Shown: piece after piece, positions 44,356-53,312 of the stretch | Numbering within the stretch: position 1 is the first letter of the stretch | How the letters are laid out: each line of letters begins with the position of its first letter | Made by a program: the position numbers and the translations under genes | Notes under the pieces: model-generated | What the model was told of the DNA's origin: nothing | Database searches by the model: none | What the model saw: only the letters and a program-made list of their open reading frames with translations | Assembly: GCF_040518285.1 (NCBI RefSeq) | Contig: NZ_CP155449.1 | Coordinates: 3,472,001-3,536,000 of the forward strand | Source: Knoellia sp. S7-12 | Lineage (GTDB): Bacteria > Actinomycetota > Actinomycetes > Actinomycetales > Dermatophilaceae | DNA length: 64,000 nt | Direction of reading: 5' to 3'

Positions 44356-44666
44356 GGCCCCTGATGCGAGTTGTTGCCGCGCCCCTGGACGGATTCGACT
44401 GCCGGGCGGACGTCGGCGAGATAGACCCCCGCTGCCACGATGCCGATGATCGCCAGGAAGCCCAGACCGCCCCCGAGCGAGATGAAGCCGAGGAGCATGG
44501 CCACCCCGGTCACGGCCAGCCAGAAGTTCTTGGTGCGCTTGCTCGCCGCGACAAACGCGTCGGGACGGGTCTTGAGGGCATGCACGAAGGCAAACACCTC
44601 GATCGCGAGGGCCGCGATGGAGAGCACGAGAGTGACGTAGAACTGCGCTTCGCCGAGTCCGAACAT
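44340..44666 (-). CDS. DUF2516 membrane protein
   Basis: A 108-residue protein with three predicted membrane segments (YVTLVLSIAALAIEVFAFVH, FWLAVTGVAMLLGFISLG, FLAIIGIVAAGVYLADVRPA) and the family segment KTRPDAFVAASKRTK. It overlaps the methyltransferase gene tail to tail. Function is unknown. Confidence 0.85.
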   Translation of the reverse strand: MFGLGEAQFYVTLVLSIAALAIEVFAFVHALKTRPDAFVAASKRTKNFWLAVTGVAMLLGFISLGGGLGFLAIIGIVAAGVYLADVRPAVESVQGRGNNSHQGPYGPW

Positions 44667-44715
44667 GGATCCAGCCTAAGGGGCGCCAACGTCGTGAGCG
44701 GCCAGCTCACGCGCA

Positions 44716-45540
44716 TCAGGACACGTGAAGGGCGAGGCGACGTTCGAGACCGTCCAGGAGAGCGGTGAGGCAGAGCTCGAAGGTGTCCTCCCAGGTCGCT
44801 GCGAAGGCGTCCATGGGCAGGCGGGCCAGCACGGGGTAGGCGCCGGTCGACATGGCCCGCTCCAGCACCGGCGACTGCGCGGTCCAGAACTCCTCGTCGC
44901 TGACACCGGTGCGTTGCTCAGCCCGGGTCGACTGGACCTCCTGACGAGCAAGCCCGGTGACGAGGGCGTCGATGGACATGATCACCATCATCTTCTGCTG
45001 ACCGCTCAGGGCCAGACCCTCGAGGCCACTGAGGAAGAGTTCGAGCCCCGCGAGCGCCTGAGGTCCAAGCAATGGCCGCGACTGGTCGACCTGGAGGAGC
45101 CAGGCGTGCGAGACATAGTTCCGGTAGGACCCGTGCGCGCACTCCTCGAGGTGCTTGCGCCAGTCGAGCCCGCGGCGTGGCGACGGCTCGGTCGGCAGGG
45201 TGTTGACGTGGTCGATCATCAGGTCGAGCAGCTCGCTCTTGCCCGGCACGTGGCGATACAGCGACATCGTCCCGACCCCGAGCTCGCTGGCCAAGCGCCG
45301 CATCGAGACGGCTTCGAGCCCTTCGGCATCCGCAATCTCCACGGCGCTCGTCACGATCGCGTCGAGCGTGATCGTGGGCTTGCGGCCACGGGTGGCCTGT
45401 TCACCCATCCCCCACAGCAACGCGAGGCTGACGTCGATGTCACCGCCACCGCTTGCCGCAGGGACCGCTTCTGCCGAACGCCGTCGCGATGTCGCGCGCG
45501 GCGTCTGGCCTGGCGTGGTCTCACCGTTTCTCGAGCTCAT
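44716..45540 (-). CDS. TetR-family repressor of the adjacent ABC exporter
   Basis: A TetR-type regulator of up to 274 residues; the true start may be further in, near MGEQATRGRKPTI. Helix-turn-helix: SMRRLASELGVGTMSLYRHV. The C-terminal ligand domain matches TetR_C_1-type (TetR proper) proteins. It is divergent from the DrrAB-type exporter, and a 44-bp operator lies between. It probably represses the exporter until a drug binds. Confidence 0.9.
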   Translation of the reverse strand: MSSRNGETTPGQTPRATSRRRSAEAVPAASGGGDIDVSLALLWGMGEQATRGRKPTITLDAIVTSAVEIADAEGLEAVSMRRLASELGVGTMSLYRHVPGKSELLDLMIDHVNTLPTEPSPRRGLDWRKHLEECAHGSYRNYVSHAWLLQVDQSRPLLGPQALAGLELFLSGLEGLALSGQQKMMVIMSIDALVTGLARQEVQSTRAEQRTGVSDEEFWTAQSPVLERAMSTGAYPVLARLPMDAFAATWEDTFELCLTALLDGLERRLALHVS

Positions 45541-45569
45541 GTTCGCAGGCTAACGCGTCAGGGGTTGCA

Positions 45570-45613
45570 ATGGGTACGCCGTACGCAGTAGTCTTTGCGT
45601 ACGGCGTACCCAT
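45570..45613. promoter_or_regulatory. 18-8-18 palindrome, TetR operator
   Basis: atgggtacgccgtacgca (45570..45587) and its exact complement (45596..45613) flank 8 nt. Each arm contains its own dyad gtacgccgtac, so two TetR dimers could bind. It covers the only divergent promoter region. Confidence 0.8.
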
Positions 45614-45631
45614 ATAACTGGAGGTGGGCAG

Positions 45632-46717
45632 GTGCAGACCGAACAACCCGCGATCGAAGCCGAAGGCGTGAGCAAGGCCTTTGGCGCCAAGATCGCCCTC
45701 GACGACTTCTCCCTCACGGTGCCTCGCGGCACGGTGCAGGGACTCCTCGGACCGAACGGGGCCGGCAAGACCACTCTCGTCCGGATCCTCACGACCCTGT
45801 CCCGGATGGACGGGGGTCGAGCACGCGTGGGTGGCCACGACGTGACCCACGAGCGCGCGAGAGTGCGCGAGAGCATCGGCCTGACAGGACAGCGCACCGC
45901 GCTCGACGAGATCCTCACGGCCCGACAGAACCTGCAGACGTTCGGACGGCTCTTCCACCTGACCAAGAAGGAAGCGACCCTGCGCGCCGACCAGCTCCTC
46001 GAGCAGTTCGGCCTCACCGACGCGGCGAACCAGCAGGCCAAGACCTTCAGCGGTGGAATGCAACGCCGCCTCGACCTCGCCTCGAGCATGATCCTGGCGC
46101 CGCAAGTGCTCTTTCTCGACGAGCCCACCACCGGCCTGGACCCTCGCGGTCGTCGTGAGGTCTGGGACACGGTCCTCAATTTGGCTGCGGGTGGCACGAC
46201 CGTGTTGCTCACGACCCACTACCTCGACGAGGCCGACCGTCTCTCCGACCGCATCGCCGTCATCGACCAGGGGCGACGGATCGTCGAGGACACGCCTGCG
46301 GGACTCAAGCGGATGATCGGCGGCGACCGTCTCGATGTCGTCCTGCATGACCCCCGGGACGTCGCCCGCGCGGCTCAGCTGGTGGCCTCAGCCACCGGAG
46401 ACGCGGACCCCCAGATCGACCACGACGGTGCCCGCGTGAGCGTCGCCGTCACGGACCGCGTCTCGGCGGTCGGTCACGTGATCCGTGCGGCCGAGGAGGC
46501 CGGCATCACGGTGGCCGACATCGCGCTTCGCCAACCCACCCTTGACGACGTCTTCCTTCACCTCACCGGGCGCTCGGTCGACGCCGACGCAGGTGCCGGC
46601 GCGGGTCCACACGCAGGTGCCGACGCGGGCGCCAAGAGTCGACCGTCAAGTGGGGCCTTGCCCACTCCCACGTCCGATCCCCACTCCGTCCAGACCCAGG
46701 AAGGCGCCCTGCGATGA
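45632..46717 (+). CDS. DrrA-type drug-export ABC ATPase
   Basis: A 361-residue ATPase with Walker [12 protein letters not shown], signature [15 protein letters not shown], Walker [14 protein letters not shown] and H-loop [13 protein letters not shown]. The family's C-terminal motif [14 protein letters not shown] is present. An Ala/Gly/His tail follows. GTG 45632 has ggaggtg 5 nt upstream. It is coupled to the permease (ATGA). Relatives export daunorubicin and other drugs. Confidence 0.9.
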   Translation: MQTEQPAIEAEGVSKAFGAKIALDDFSLTVPRGTVQGLLGPNGAGKTTLVRILTTLSRMDGGRARVGGHDVTHERARVRESIGLTGQRTALDEILTARQNLQTFGRLFHLTKKEATLRADQLLEQFGLTDAANQQAKTFSGGMQRRLDLASSMILAPQVLFLDEPTTGLDPRGRREVWDTVLNLAAGGTTVLLTTHYLDEADRLSDRIAVIDQGRRIVEDTPAGLKRMIGGDRLDVVLHDPRDVARAAQLVASATGDADPQIDHDGARVSVAVTDRVSAVGHVIRAAEEAGITVADIALRQPTLDDVFLHLTGRSVDADAGAGAGPHAGADAGAKSRPSSGALPTPTSDPHSVQTQEGALR

Positions 46718-47568
46718 CCTCCGCGACCCTGACCCCACCCGCGTCACCCCCAGCGCCCACCGCACCCACGGCACCACAACGACGGTGGACGTGGGCGATC
46801 ACCGACTGCCTCACCATCGTGCGGACCGAGCTGTCCCATCTCGCGAAGCAACCCTCCGAGATCGCGTGGCAGCTCGGCTTCCCCATCGTCTCGGTGCTGC
46901 TCTTCGTCTATGTCTTCGGCAGCGCCATGGAGGTCGGTGGCGGCGTGGACTACAAGACCTTCGCCATGCCGGGGATGCTGGCGATGACGATGGCGTTCGG
47001 CTTCATGAACACCGCCTACATCGTCGCCATCCAGAAGGAACGCGGCGTCATGGATCGCTTCCGCTCCATGCCGATGGCTCCGTCGGCTGTCGTCACGGGT
47101 CGTGGAGTCTCCGACGTGCTCCGCGCCGCTCTGGACCTTCTCGTCCTCGCCGTGATCGCGCTTGTCATCGGGTGGCGATCGGCCGGCACGCTGCTCGAGA
47201 CCCTCGCGGCATTCGGGCTGCTGCTCCTCCTCCGCTTCTCCCTCATCTGGGTCGGCATCGTCCTCGGCCTGCTGGTCAAGAACGAGGAGTCCGCCGGCAA
47301 CCTGTTTGCGGTCGCCTTCCCGTTCGGGATGGTCTCGAGTGTCTTCACCCCGCCCCACCTCATGCCCGACTGGCTCGGCACCATCGCCATGTGGAACCCG
47401 GTGTCGTCGACCGCGACCGCGATCCGCGACCTCTTCGGCAGCCCTTCGGTGGTGGGCGACACCTGGGTCGAGACGCACAGCCTGCTCATGGCAGTCGTGT
47501 GGCCGCTGGTGATCACGGCGGTCTTCCTGCCGCTCGCGATTCGCCGCTACCAGGGCCTCAGCCGCTAG
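46714..47568 (+). CDS. DrrB-type ABC-2 permease
   Basis: A 284-residue ABC-2 permease with six predicted membrane segments. Family features are [40 protein letters not shown] and [20 protein letters not shown]. It forms the exporter with the ATPase that overlaps it. It converges with dtd (4-bp overlap). Confidence 0.9.
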   Translation: MTSATLTPPASPPAPTAPTAPQRRWTWAITDCLTIVRTELSHLAKQPSEIAWQLGFPIVSVLLFVYVFGSAMEVGGGVDYKTFAMPGMLAMTMAFGFMNTAYIVAIQKERGVMDRFRSMPMAPSAVVTGRGVSDVLRAALDLLVLAVIALVIGWRSAGTLLETLAAFGLLLLLRFSLIWVGIVLGLLVKNEESAGNLFAVAFPFGMVSSVFTPPHLMPDWLGTIAMWNPVSSTATAIRDLFGSPSVVGDTWVETHSLLMAVVWPLVITAVFLPLAIRRYQGLSR

Positions 47569-47999
47569 GGCCCAGTCGAGTCCACCACGATCGTCACAGG
47601 CCCGTCAGCGATGCTCTCGATCTCCATGTGCGCGCCGAAGCGACCCGTCGCCACCTCGAGACCGCGGACGCGCAGCGCCGAAACCACCTGTGCCACAACA
47701 GGTTCGGCGACGTCGCCCGGAGCTGCAGCATTCCAGGACGGTCGGCGACCCTTGCGTGTGTCGGCGAGCAGGGTGAACTGACTGACGACCAGCACCGGCG
47801 CGCCGGCATCGGTCACGGACTGCTCACCCTCGAGCAGCCGCAGGTCCGCAATCTTGCGGGCGATCAGCTCGACCTCGGCCGGGCCGTCGTCGTGACCGAC
47901 CCCGACGAGGACGAACAGGCCCGGCTCGGTGATCTCGCCGACCGTCTCCCCGTCAACGACCACAGCGGCCCGTCGGACCCGCTGGATGACTGCTCGCAC
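47565..47999 (-). CDS. dtd: D-aminoacyl-tRNA deacylase
   Basis: A 144-residue enzyme that removes D-amino acids from tRNAs. Motifs: [35 protein letters not shown], and the C-terminal [11 protein letters not shown], which contains the cis Gly-Pro. It begins directly after the asparaginase stop (TGA GTG). Given the D-amino-acid cassette at 58.7-62.4 kb, protection against D-Asp mischarging is plausible. Confidence 0.93.
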   Translation of the reverse strand: MRAVIQRVRRAAVVVDGETVGEITEPGLFVLVGVGHDDGPAEVELIARKIADLRLLEGEQSVTDAGAPVLVVSQFTLLADTRKGRRPSWNAAAPGDVAEPVVAQVVSALRVRGLEVATGRFGAHMEIESIADGPVTIVVDSTGP

Positions 48000-48983
48000 T
48001 CAGATCCCCACTGCGACAACGGATCCCACGGGTTCGCCGTGCCCCAGAATCGGTGCATCCTCGAGCGCCTCAAGTGCGTCGGTCTTGACTCCGAGGCGTC
48101 TCAGGACCGCAGCCAGGATGACGGTCCGGGCCCGCTGCCCACCATCAGCCACCTTGATCGCGATGCCGCGACCGTCAGCCAGCCCCACGGCATACACGGC
48201 CTCTGCACCGTCCTTGGCGATCGCGCCCGGGGTGCCCTGGACGAACGTCGTGACGTCGCGACGGCTGCCGCCGAGGTACTCGGGGTGACTGCGGATCGCG
48301 TCAGCCACGCGTGCCTCATCGGTGCCCGGCGCGGCACACGCGATCCGACCGAACGCGCGGGCCAGGCCTGCGAGCGAGACCGCCATGACCGGCGCTCCGC
48401 AGCCATCGATCGCGGTCGCAGCAATGGGCTCCCCCGCGAGTTCCGCGAGCGTCGCCTCGCAGGCCCGCTGCAACGGGTGGTCGACATCGAGGTAGGCCGT
48501 GTGGTCCCAGCCGGCCGCGACGCACGTCGCGAGCATGCCTGAGTGCTTGCCCGAACAGTTCTGGGCGAGCGACTCCATGCCATGGCCCGAGCGGATCCAC
48601 TCCAGCTTGGCCTGCTCATCGATCGGGAAGTCAGGGGTGTTCTGCAGGTCAGCGACGGTGAGACCAGCGCCGGCGAGGATCTCGCGCACGGCGTCGAGGT
48701 GGAAGGCCTCACCGGAGTGGCTCGCGCTGACGAGGGCGAGGTGGTGTGGCGCGATGTCGAGGCCGCTTCGCACCATCGCGAGGGCCTGGATCGGCTTGTT
48801 GGAGGACCGCGGGAAGACCGGGTCCGTGGCGTTGCCGAGCTCCAACTCGACCGAGCCGTCGGCCGCAGTGACAGCGACACTGGCTCGGTGGACGGATTCG
48901 ACAAAGCCGCCCCGGATCGCTTGCGCGAGAACCGGGGCGGCGTCGAGAACGGCAGGGGTGCGGGAGGTCTGGGGGGTGCTCAC
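48000..48983 (-). CDS. Asparaginase, class 3 (Rhizobium etli AII-like)
   Basis: A 327-residue protein of the Asparaginase_II family. The Ser-Lys motif is RSSNKPIQALA and a second is QNCSGKHSGMLATC, followed by AIDGCGAPV with a conserved cysteine; these match the zinc/serine-lysine site of R. etli asparaginase II. Reaction: L-asparagine to aspartate and ammonia. GTG 48983 gives VSTPQTSRTP. It lies immediately before dtd. Confidence 0.88.
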   Translation of the reverse strand: MSTPQTSRTPAVLDAAPVLAQAIRGGFVESVHRASVAVTAADGSVELELGNATDPVFPRSSNKPIQALAMVRSGLDIAPHHLALVSASHSGEAFHLDAVREILAGAGLTVADLQNTPDFPIDEQAKLEWIRSGHGMESLAQNCSGKHSGMLATCVAAGWDHTAYLDVDHPLQRACEATLAELAGEPIAATAIDGCGAPVMAVSLAGLARAFGRIACAAPGTDEARVADAIRSHPEYLGGSRRDVTTFVQGTPGAIAKDGAEAVYAVGLADGRGIAIKVADGGQRARTVILAAVLRRLGVKTDALEALEDAPILGHGEPVGSVVAVGI

Positions 48984-49014
48984 GCATCCCAGACTAGGTC
49001 CGCGAGGGGATGAG

Positions 49015-49704
49015 TCAGTCGCCGACCTTCTCGGCAGCCTTGGCCGTGGCCTTCGGCGTCGAGCTGGCGGCCTTCTTGGCGCTCGTCGTGGTGGCCTTGG
49101 CCGAGGTGGTGGTCCGCTTGCGGGCCTTGGTCGCCGTCGTGGTGGCGCGCTTGGCGGCGGTGCGAGTGCGCTTCGCGGAAGCCTGGACCTCGGTCGCGGC
49201 GAAGTCAGCGTCCTCGGCGACGGTGTCGACGACGATCTGCGCGACGTGAGTGGCTTCCTTGCGACCCGTGGTGAAGGTGGCAAGGGCGGACGAGCGGACG
49301 TCGACGACGGCCTTGCGGGCGGTCGTCACGGCACCCTTGCCGAGGCTGAGGGTGGTCTCTGCCTGGGCAACAAGGTCCTTGGTGGCCTTCTGGTTCTTGA
49401 TGCGGGTGACGAGCTTCTCACCGCGGACCGCGAGGTCCTCGTAGCTCTTGGTGACCTGGTCGGCCGTGGCGACACCCTGGTTGAGGGCCTTGGTCGGGAG
49501 CGCCTTGACGTCCTCGATGACGATCTCGGCGCGCTTCTGGACCGCGGTCGGGGCCAGGTCGGCCCGGAGCTCGGTGCGAGCCTTCTCGGCGCGAAGGCGT
49601 GCCTCACGCACGCGCTCGACGGCGAGGTCCGTGGCGCCGACGACGGCGAACAGCGGGGTGGCGGAGGTCTTGGTGGTGGTCTTCGTGGCGGTCTTGGTGG
49701 CCAT
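49015..49704 (-). CDS. hbhA: HbhA-like coiled-coil protein
   Basis: A 229-residue protein. The middle is a long helical coiled coil (ATDLAVERVREARLRAEKAR ... LSLGKGAVTTARKAV) and the C-terminal ~70 residues are Lys/Ala/Thr repeats (TTTSAKATTTSAKKAASSTP), like mycobacterial heparin-binding haemagglutinin. ATG 49704 has aggag upstream. Lysine repeats bind polyanions. It lies beside an XRE regulator and DUF4395 gene, as hbhA does in M. tuberculosis. Confidence 0.8.
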   Translation of the reverse strand: MATKTATKTTTKTSATPLFAVVGATDLAVERVREARLRAEKARTELRADLAPTAVQKRAEIVIEDVKALPTKALNQGVATADQVTKSYEDLAVRGEKLVTRIKNQKATKDLVAQAETTLSLGKGAVTTARKAVVDVRSSALATFTTGRKEATHVAQIVVDTVAEDADFAATEVQASAKRTRTAAKRATTTATKARKRTTTSAKATTTSAKKAASSTPKATAKAAEKVGD

Positions 49705-49773
49705 GTTCACTCCTGATGAGGTGGGGTTGTGGGTGGTGCGATGTGCAAGGGGCACTGCGAAGGGGAAGGCGCG

Positions 49774-50142
49774 TCAGCGCTGGGGGTCCGCGCCGATGAA
49801 GGACTCATAGACGTCGAGGAGGGTCGCTCGTTGACGGTCGGTGAGGTTCGGGTCGGCGGCGATGGCGTCCCGGACGGTCGTGCTGGTGGACTCGGCCACA
49901 GGGTGCTCATCGAGGATCCCGGCCTTGACATAGAGCGTCTCGGCCGACACCTCCAGCCCCTTGGCCAGTTGCTGCAGGATCTCGGCGCTCGGGCGCTTGA
50001 GTCCGCGCTCGAGCTGGGACAGATAGGGATTCGAGATCCCGGCGAGCTCGGACAGCTGACGCAGCGACAGTCGGTGCGACAGACGCTGCTCGCGCAGGTA
50101 GTCGCCCAATCCGGCGAGGTCGTTCAGCGGGTTCCGGCTCAT
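49774..50142 (-). CDS. XRE-family helix-turn-helix regulator
   Basis: A 122-residue protein. HTH: LGDYLREQRLSHRLSLRQLS ... GISNPYLSQLERGLKRPSAE. The C-terminal part has YVKAGILDE and ADPNLTDRQRATLLDVYESF, the pattern of Rv0474 of M. tuberculosis. It lies upstream of hbhA on the same strand and probably regulates it or itself. Confidence 0.88.
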   Translation of the reverse strand: MSRNPLNDLAGLGDYLREQRLSHRLSLRQLSELAGISNPYLSQLERGLKRPSAEILQQLAKGLEVSAETLYVKAGILDEHPVAESTSTTVRDAIAADPNLTDRQRATLLDVYESFIGADPQR

Positions 50143-50262
50143 GGATCCAGTGTGCTTGCTCTAGTTAGCAAAATGCAAACCCGGGCAAGCGTGATGGTGA
50201 ACACACGCCGTCAAGTGGGGCTCCGCAAACGAGACGTGAGTATGCCGTGTGCTTTTGTCTGC

Positions 50263-50268
50263 GATAAT
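50263..50268 (+). promoter_or_regulatory. -10 box for leaderless DUF4395 mRNA
   Basis: gataat ends 8 nt before ATG 50277, and no Shine-Dalgarno lies between. Confidence 0.5.
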
Positions 50269-50276
50269 CTTGAGTT

Positions 50277-50783
50277 ATGTCTGTGCGCGAGCTCTTCACC
50301 TTCCCCAACCCGGTCAACGAGAAGGCGGCCCGGTCGGTGGCCGGTGGCGTCGTCGTGTTGTCGCTGCTGACCCTGCTCACCCAGTGGTGGTGGCTGGCCG
50401 CCCTCCTGGCCGTCGGGTTTGCGTTGCGCGTGGCGGGCGGCCCGCGCTACAGCCCGCTCGGACGCCTCGCCGTCCACGTCATCGCGCCGCGCTTCGGCGC
50501 ACCTCGGCTCGTCCCCGGACCGCCCAAGCGCTTCGCCCAGACCGTCGGCCTGCTGTTCAGCGGCGCCGCCACGATCTCCTTGGCCCTGGGTGCGACCACG
50601 CTTGCGACGGTGTTGCTGACGATCCTCGCCGTCTTTGCCCTGCTGGAAGCGGCGCTCGGGTTCTGCGCCGGCTGCTGGGTCTTCGGTCACCTCATGCGAC
50701 TCGGCGTCATCCCCGAGGAGACCTGCGCGGCCTGCAATGACCTCACACTGCGCCAGCCCCAGCGCACGCATCAACCCGCCTGA
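50277..50783 (+). CDS. DUF4395 membrane protein
   Basis: A 168-residue protein with four predicted membrane segments. It opens FPNPVNEKAARSVAGGVVVL and has GPRYSPLGRLAVHVIAPRFG and a conserved FCAGCWVF motif, both typical of DUF4395. The C-terminal EETCAACNDLT adds a second CxxC. Such genes often neighbour thioredoxin or sulphur-transfer genes. Function is unknown. Confidence 0.87.
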   Translation: MSVRELFTFPNPVNEKAARSVAGGVVVLSLLTLLTQWWWLAALLAVGFALRVAGGPRYSPLGRLAVHVIAPRFGAPRLVPGPPKRFAQTVGLLFSGAATISLALGATTLATVLLTILAVFALLEAALGFCAGCWVFGHLMRLGVIPEETCAACNDLTLRQPQRTHQPA

Positions 50784-50796
50784 CCCGACCGCGTCC

Positions 50797-50887
50797 CAAC
50801 TTTTGCTCCCCATGAGGCTTCGTGAGGGGTCCGGAGGGAAATTAACCCTCCGGACCCACCAGATTGCCTCATGGGGAGCAAAAGTTG
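50797..50887. terminator. 91-bp nested double hairpin between convergent genes
   Basis: Outer arms of 22 bp (50797..50818 and 50866..50887, starting caacttttgctcccc) enclose inner arms of 12 bp (50827..50838 and 50846..50857; gggtccggaggg) with loop aaattaa. Unpaired 8-nt stretches separate the two stems. A weaker pairing of flanks reaches both stop codons. It may be a bidirectional terminator or a small mobile repeat. Confidence 0.75.
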
Positions 50888-50897
50888 AGGTTCGGGG

Positions 50898-51740
50898 TCA
50901 GGGGCGGGGCTTGATGCCCAAGAATTCGCGGGCCGCAGTCGTCGACATCGGCGGGCGCTGCATCGTCGTCGCCAGCTCGGCGGCCCGCGCCACCAGCTCG
51001 GAGTTGTGCTGGACCTGCTGACCGCGGGCAAAGACCACGTTGTCCTCCATGCCGACGCGCAGGTGTCCTCCGGCCGACAGCGCTGCCGCGAGCACCGGCA
51101 GGTGGGTCCGACCGATCCCGGTCGCCGACCATGACGTCACCTCGGGTGGCAGCATCGCGAGCCCGGCCAGGAGCGCCGCAGCAGTTCCGGGCATCGCGCC
51201 CGGCACCCCCAGCACGAAGTCCACGTGGACCTTGCCACCGAAAGGCAACCCGTGGGTGGCAAGCAACCGACCCAATGCGTGGACGTGGCCCAACTCGAAG
51301 AGCTCGAACTCGGGGACGACCTCGCGCTCCTGCGCCTGGACATAGAGGTCGGACATGAACCCCCACGGATTGAGGAACACGTCGTCACCGAAGTTCGTCG
51401 TGCCGCAGGTGAGACTGCACGAGTCGGGCCCGGCGTCCAGGATGGTGAGCCGCTGCTCGAGCGGATCGTGCACCGAGCCGCCCGTCGAGAGCTGGACGAC
51501 GAGGTCGGTCTCGGAGCGGATCGCATCCACCGCCGCCCGCAGGCGACCGCCGTCGAGCGTGGGTCGGTGCTCGTCGTCGCGGATGTGCAGGTGGATGAGG
51601 GCTGCCCCTGCGGCCTCGCAGGTTCGTGCCGTCTCGACGAGCTCGTCAAGAGTCGTCGGAAGCTGGGGCACCTCGGCCTTCGCGTGCTCCGCCCCCGTGG
51701 GGGCAACGGTGATGAGGGTCGCGGACGATGCGGTGGCCAT
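50898..51740 (-). CDS. BKACE-family beta-keto acid cleavage enzyme (DUF849)
   Basis: A 280-residue zinc TIM-barrel protein. The zinc histidines appear in ALIHLHIRDDEHRPTLD; STGGSVHDPLEQR, LTCGTTNFGDDVFLNPW and GHLRVGMEDNVVFARGQ are family motifs. Members condense a beta-keto acid with acetyl-CoA; substrates vary and cannot be read here. It appears monocistronic. Confidence 0.88.
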   Translation of the reverse strand: MATASSATLITVAPTGAEHAKAEVPQLPTTLDELVETARTCEAAGAALIHLHIRDDEHRPTLDGGRLRAAVDAIRSETDLVVQLSTGGSVHDPLEQRLTILDAGPDSCSLTCGTTNFGDDVFLNPWGFMSDLYVQAQEREVVPEFELFELGHVHALGRLLATHGLPFGGKVHVDFVLGVPGAMPGTAAALLAGLAMLPPEVTSWSATGIGRTHLPVLAAALSAGGHLRVGMEDNVVFARGQQVQHNSELVARAAELATTMQRPPMSTTAAREFLGIKPRP

Positions 51741-51803
51741 GCCCTCAGTCTGGCAGGACGACCCAATGCGCCAAGACCCGGATCGCGCAGATCCTGCGGT
51801 GGA

Positions 51804-52838
51804 TCAGCGTCCGACGATGACCGTTTGCGCTCCAGCGACCGTGCCGGCCACAAGATCGACATCAACAGGGATGTTGCGCTTGATGACGGCGAGGGCGATG
51901 GGACCGTCCTCGTGGTGCCGGGCCACGCTCGTGATCCGGCCAATCTCGCGGCCCTCCAGCGTCAGCGGCGCCCCGGCCTCGGGCAGCAGGTGGCCCGAGC
52001 CGTCGAGGTGCAGGAAGACGATGCGGCGCGGCGGGCGTCCGAGGTTGTGGACACGCGCGACGGTCTCCTGCCCGCGGTAGCAACCCTTGTGCAGGTGCAC
52101 CGCCGTGCGCAGCCAGTCGACCTCGTGGGCAATGGTGCGGTGATCGGTCTCGAAGCCCAGTCGCGGCCGCCAGGCAGCCACGCGCAACGCCTCGGCAGCC
52201 CACGTGCCGGCCAGCGGCCGATCCCCCACAGCCGACTCCAGTTCGGCGCGCGGCACGATGAGCTCGCGCCAGCGACGCGACTCACCCGGGTGGTCCGTCT
52301 CAGGACCGTATGCCGCGGTGTCACCGACAAGGTTGGGCCAGGGGTCGACCCACGCGACAGGCTCGCCCTCGACACTGGCAGCCGAAAGCGGTTCTCCGAG
52401 AACGGCATACGCGTCAGTGACGTCTGAGACCTCGACGCGGAGCATGAAGCGCATGGAGTCGAGCCAGGCCGCGAGCGCGGGCGCCGTCCCCGGCTCGACG
52501 GTGATCCACGTCGACTCACCGTCGTCGACGATGTGCAGGTCGTGCTCGATGTGACCCTTGGGTGAGAGGACGAGCGACTCGGTCGAGACGCGAGGAGCGA
52601 GGCCGGTGAGCTGCTGCGTGGTGATCGAGTGCAACCACGACAAACGATCGGTTCCGGTGACGCGGACGACGCCCCTGTGGGAGAGGTCGACGACGGCCAG
52701 GCCCTCCTCGAGGAGGCGCTGCTCCCGGCCGGGGTCGCCGTAGTGCGCGGCCACGCCACCGTCGAGACCCTCACCCGCGACGGCGCCGGGCCGGGTCAGC
52801 AGGGGCGAGGTGGGAAGGACGGTCGTCGTGTCGGTCAT
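51804..52838 (-). CDS. ygfZ: YgfZ/GcvT-domain folate-binding protein
   Basis: A 344-residue protein of the YgfZ/IBA57 family, which helps Fe-S cluster assembly or repair using folate. The defining motif is HKGCYRGQETVARVHN. N-terminal features (VVDLSHRGVVRVTGTDRLSW) match GcvT-like domains. ATG 52838 overlaps the fur stop (ATGA). Confidence 0.92.
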   Translation of the reverse strand: MTDTTTVLPTSPLLTRPGAVAGEGLDGGVAAHYGDPGREQRLLEEGLAVVDLSHRGVVRVTGTDRLSWLHSITTQQLTGLAPRVSTESLVLSPKGHIEHDLHIVDDGESTWITVEPGTAPALAAWLDSMRFMLRVEVSDVTDAYAVLGEPLSAASVEGEPVAWVDPWPNLVGDTAAYGPETDHPGESRRWRELIVPRAELESAVGDRPLAGTWAAEALRVAAWRPRLGFETDHRTIAHEVDWLRTAVHLHKGCYRGQETVARVHNLGRPPRRIVFLHLDGSGHLLPEAGAPLTLEGREIGRITSVARHHEDGPIALAVIKRNIPVDVDLVAGTVAGAQTVIVGR

Positions 52839-53254
52839 GACTGCTTCCTGCAGGTGCGGCAGAGGCCGTGGATGGCGGCATGGGTGACATCGGCCTGGAA
52901 CCCAAGAGAACCATCGAGGCGGGCCACGAATTCCTCGGCCACCTCGACGGGTGCCTCGTCCACGGAACCGCACTGACGGCATACGACGTGGATGTGGGTG
53001 GCATGGGTGGTGAGGTGATAGCTCGGCACCCGGTGGTCGACGTGGGTGTGGCTTACGAGCCCCAGCTCCTGGAGCGCCTCGAGGGAGCGGTAGACGGTCG
53101 ACAGGGCCATCGGCGCATCGCCCTTCGTCGACACCGTGTCCACGATCTGCTCCGGCGTGGCGTGGCCGAGGCGCTCGACCGCATCGAGCACCTGCTGGCG
53201 CTGCGGCGTGAGCCGCCGTCCGGCGGCTCGCAGACGCGTGCCGAGATCACTCAC
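52835..53254 (-). CDS. Fur-family metal-dependent regulator
   Basis: A 139-residue Fur/Zur/PerR-type protein. Winged helix: RRLTPQRQQVLDAVERLGHA ... LSTVYRSLEALQELGLV. Metal sites: HVDHRVPSYHLTTHATHIHV (histidine cluster) and two CxxC motifs, CRQC and CRTC. GTG 53254 gives VSDLGTRLR. It is the first gene of the unit with ygfZ. The sensed metal cannot be fixed. Confidence 0.9.
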   Translation of the reverse strand: MSDLGTRLRAAGRRLTPQRQQVLDAVERLGHATPEQIVDTVSTKGDAPMALSTVYRSLEALQELGLVSHTHVDHRVPSYHLTTHATHIHVVCRQCGSVDEAPVEVAEEFVARLDGSLGFQADVTHAAIHGLCRTCRKQS

Positions 53255-53299
53255 ACCACCAATGTATGCCGGTGGGCCGACTGGCCGAGAACGCGCACC

Positions 53300-53305
53300 T
53301 AGACT
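53300..53305 (+). promoter_or_regulatory. -10 box for leaderless LCP gene
   Basis: tagact ends 7 nt before GTG 53313. Confidence 0.5.
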
Positions 53306-53312
53306 GGGCCGG

